In this document: piece after piece, positions 13,640-13,781 of the stretch | Numbering within the stretch: position 1 is the stretch's first letter | Layout of the letters: the number at the start of each line of letters is the position of its first letter | NCBI GenBank assembly: GCA_014379705.1 | Contig: JACMLI010000351.1 | Coordinates: 1 to 13,781 of the forward strand | Origin: Gemmatimonadaceae bacterium | GTDB taxonomy: Bacteria > Gemmatimonadota > Gemmatimonadetes > Gemmatimonadales > Gemmatimonadaceae | DNA length: 13,781 nucleotides | Reading direction: 5' to 3' | The notes under the pieces: model-generated | The model's input: the letters and a program-made list of their open reading frames with translations, nothing else | Told to the model about the DNA's origin: nothing | The model's database searches: none | Position numbers and translations under genes: made by a program

Positions 13640-13781
13640 TGCCGGTCGTCCACACCACCCTGCGGATCCTGCGTGGCCTCGCGGTGCTCGCCGCGGTCCC
13701 GACCCTGGCGTCCGCGCAGGGCACGCTCAGCGGGCAGGGCTTCGGCTACCCGTTAGGCGGGTTGAGCACGCGCGCCCTGGC
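13636..13781 (+). CDS. Exported, probably outer-membrane protein (3' truncated by window edge)
   Basis: Only the first 48 codons are visible. They encode a Sec signal peptide (MMPVVHTTLRILRGLAVLAA) with a probable cleavage site after ASA in LASAQGTLSG. The mature start GTLSGQGFGYPLGGLSTRALA is the kind of N-terminus found on beta-barrel-type outer membrane proteins of Gemmatimonadota; that comparison is from general familiarity. Two tandem ATGs (13636 and 13639) are possible starts, and the first overlaps the stop of the lipoprotein gene. The coupling implies that the lipoprotein and this protein are made together. The octamer CGTTAGGC (13751-13758) places a rare TTA leucine codon in the reading frame. 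Confidence 0.7.
   Translation, partial: MMPVVHTTLRILRGLAVLAAVPTLASAQGTLSGQGFGYPLGGLSTRAL

Overview
The window is a GC-rich (roughly two-thirds GC by eye), gene-dense bacterial chromosome segment. The protein types, the Gemmatimonas-like outer-membrane protein start at the right edge and the recurrent octamer CGTTAGGC suggest a member of Gemmatimonadota. That assignment is inference from general familiarity; there is no rRNA here to confirm it. No tRNA, rRNA, CRISPR array or transposase gene was found.

Layout, left to right. (1) Rightward block: the 3' end of a membrane-anchored protein, then ftsY (SRP receptor) and recG (branch-migration helicase). (2) A 160-bp convergent gap holding two facing arrays of a 16-bp repeat. 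(3) Leftward block: a HAMP/HisKA/HATPase sensor kinase and a coiled-coil lipoprotein joined by an ATGA overlap, resembling the QseE/GlrK-QseG pair but with no response regulator beside it. (4) Rightward block: asnS (GTG start at 6206) and a DinB-family gene 3 nt downstream. (5) A lower-GC cassette of about 0.5 kb with one GxxExxY-family (PD-(D/E)XK-like) gene on the minus strand, bounded by related CTCTGCGT-type repeats in direct and inverted orientation. (6) mazG on the minus strand, with a likely promoter overlapping the start of the divergent operon. (7) Rightward operon: alr, deoB, cdd, an EutN/CcmL-type microcompartment vertex gene, a DNRLRE-like lipoprotein gene and the 5' end of an exported protein gene. 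Five of the junctions in this operon overlap, four of them as GTGA or ATGA.

Most genes are housekeeping: membrane targeting, DNA repair, tRNA charging, NTP-pool cleaning and D-alanine supply. The least ordinary parts are four. The microcompartment vertex gene is translationally coupled to two nucleoside-salvage genes (deoB, cdd). The GxxExxY cassette has structured repeat borders. The 16-bp repeats form facing arrays between convergent genes. The octamer CGTTAGGC occurs five times on both strands and in three genes forces rare leucine codons (TTA or CTA).
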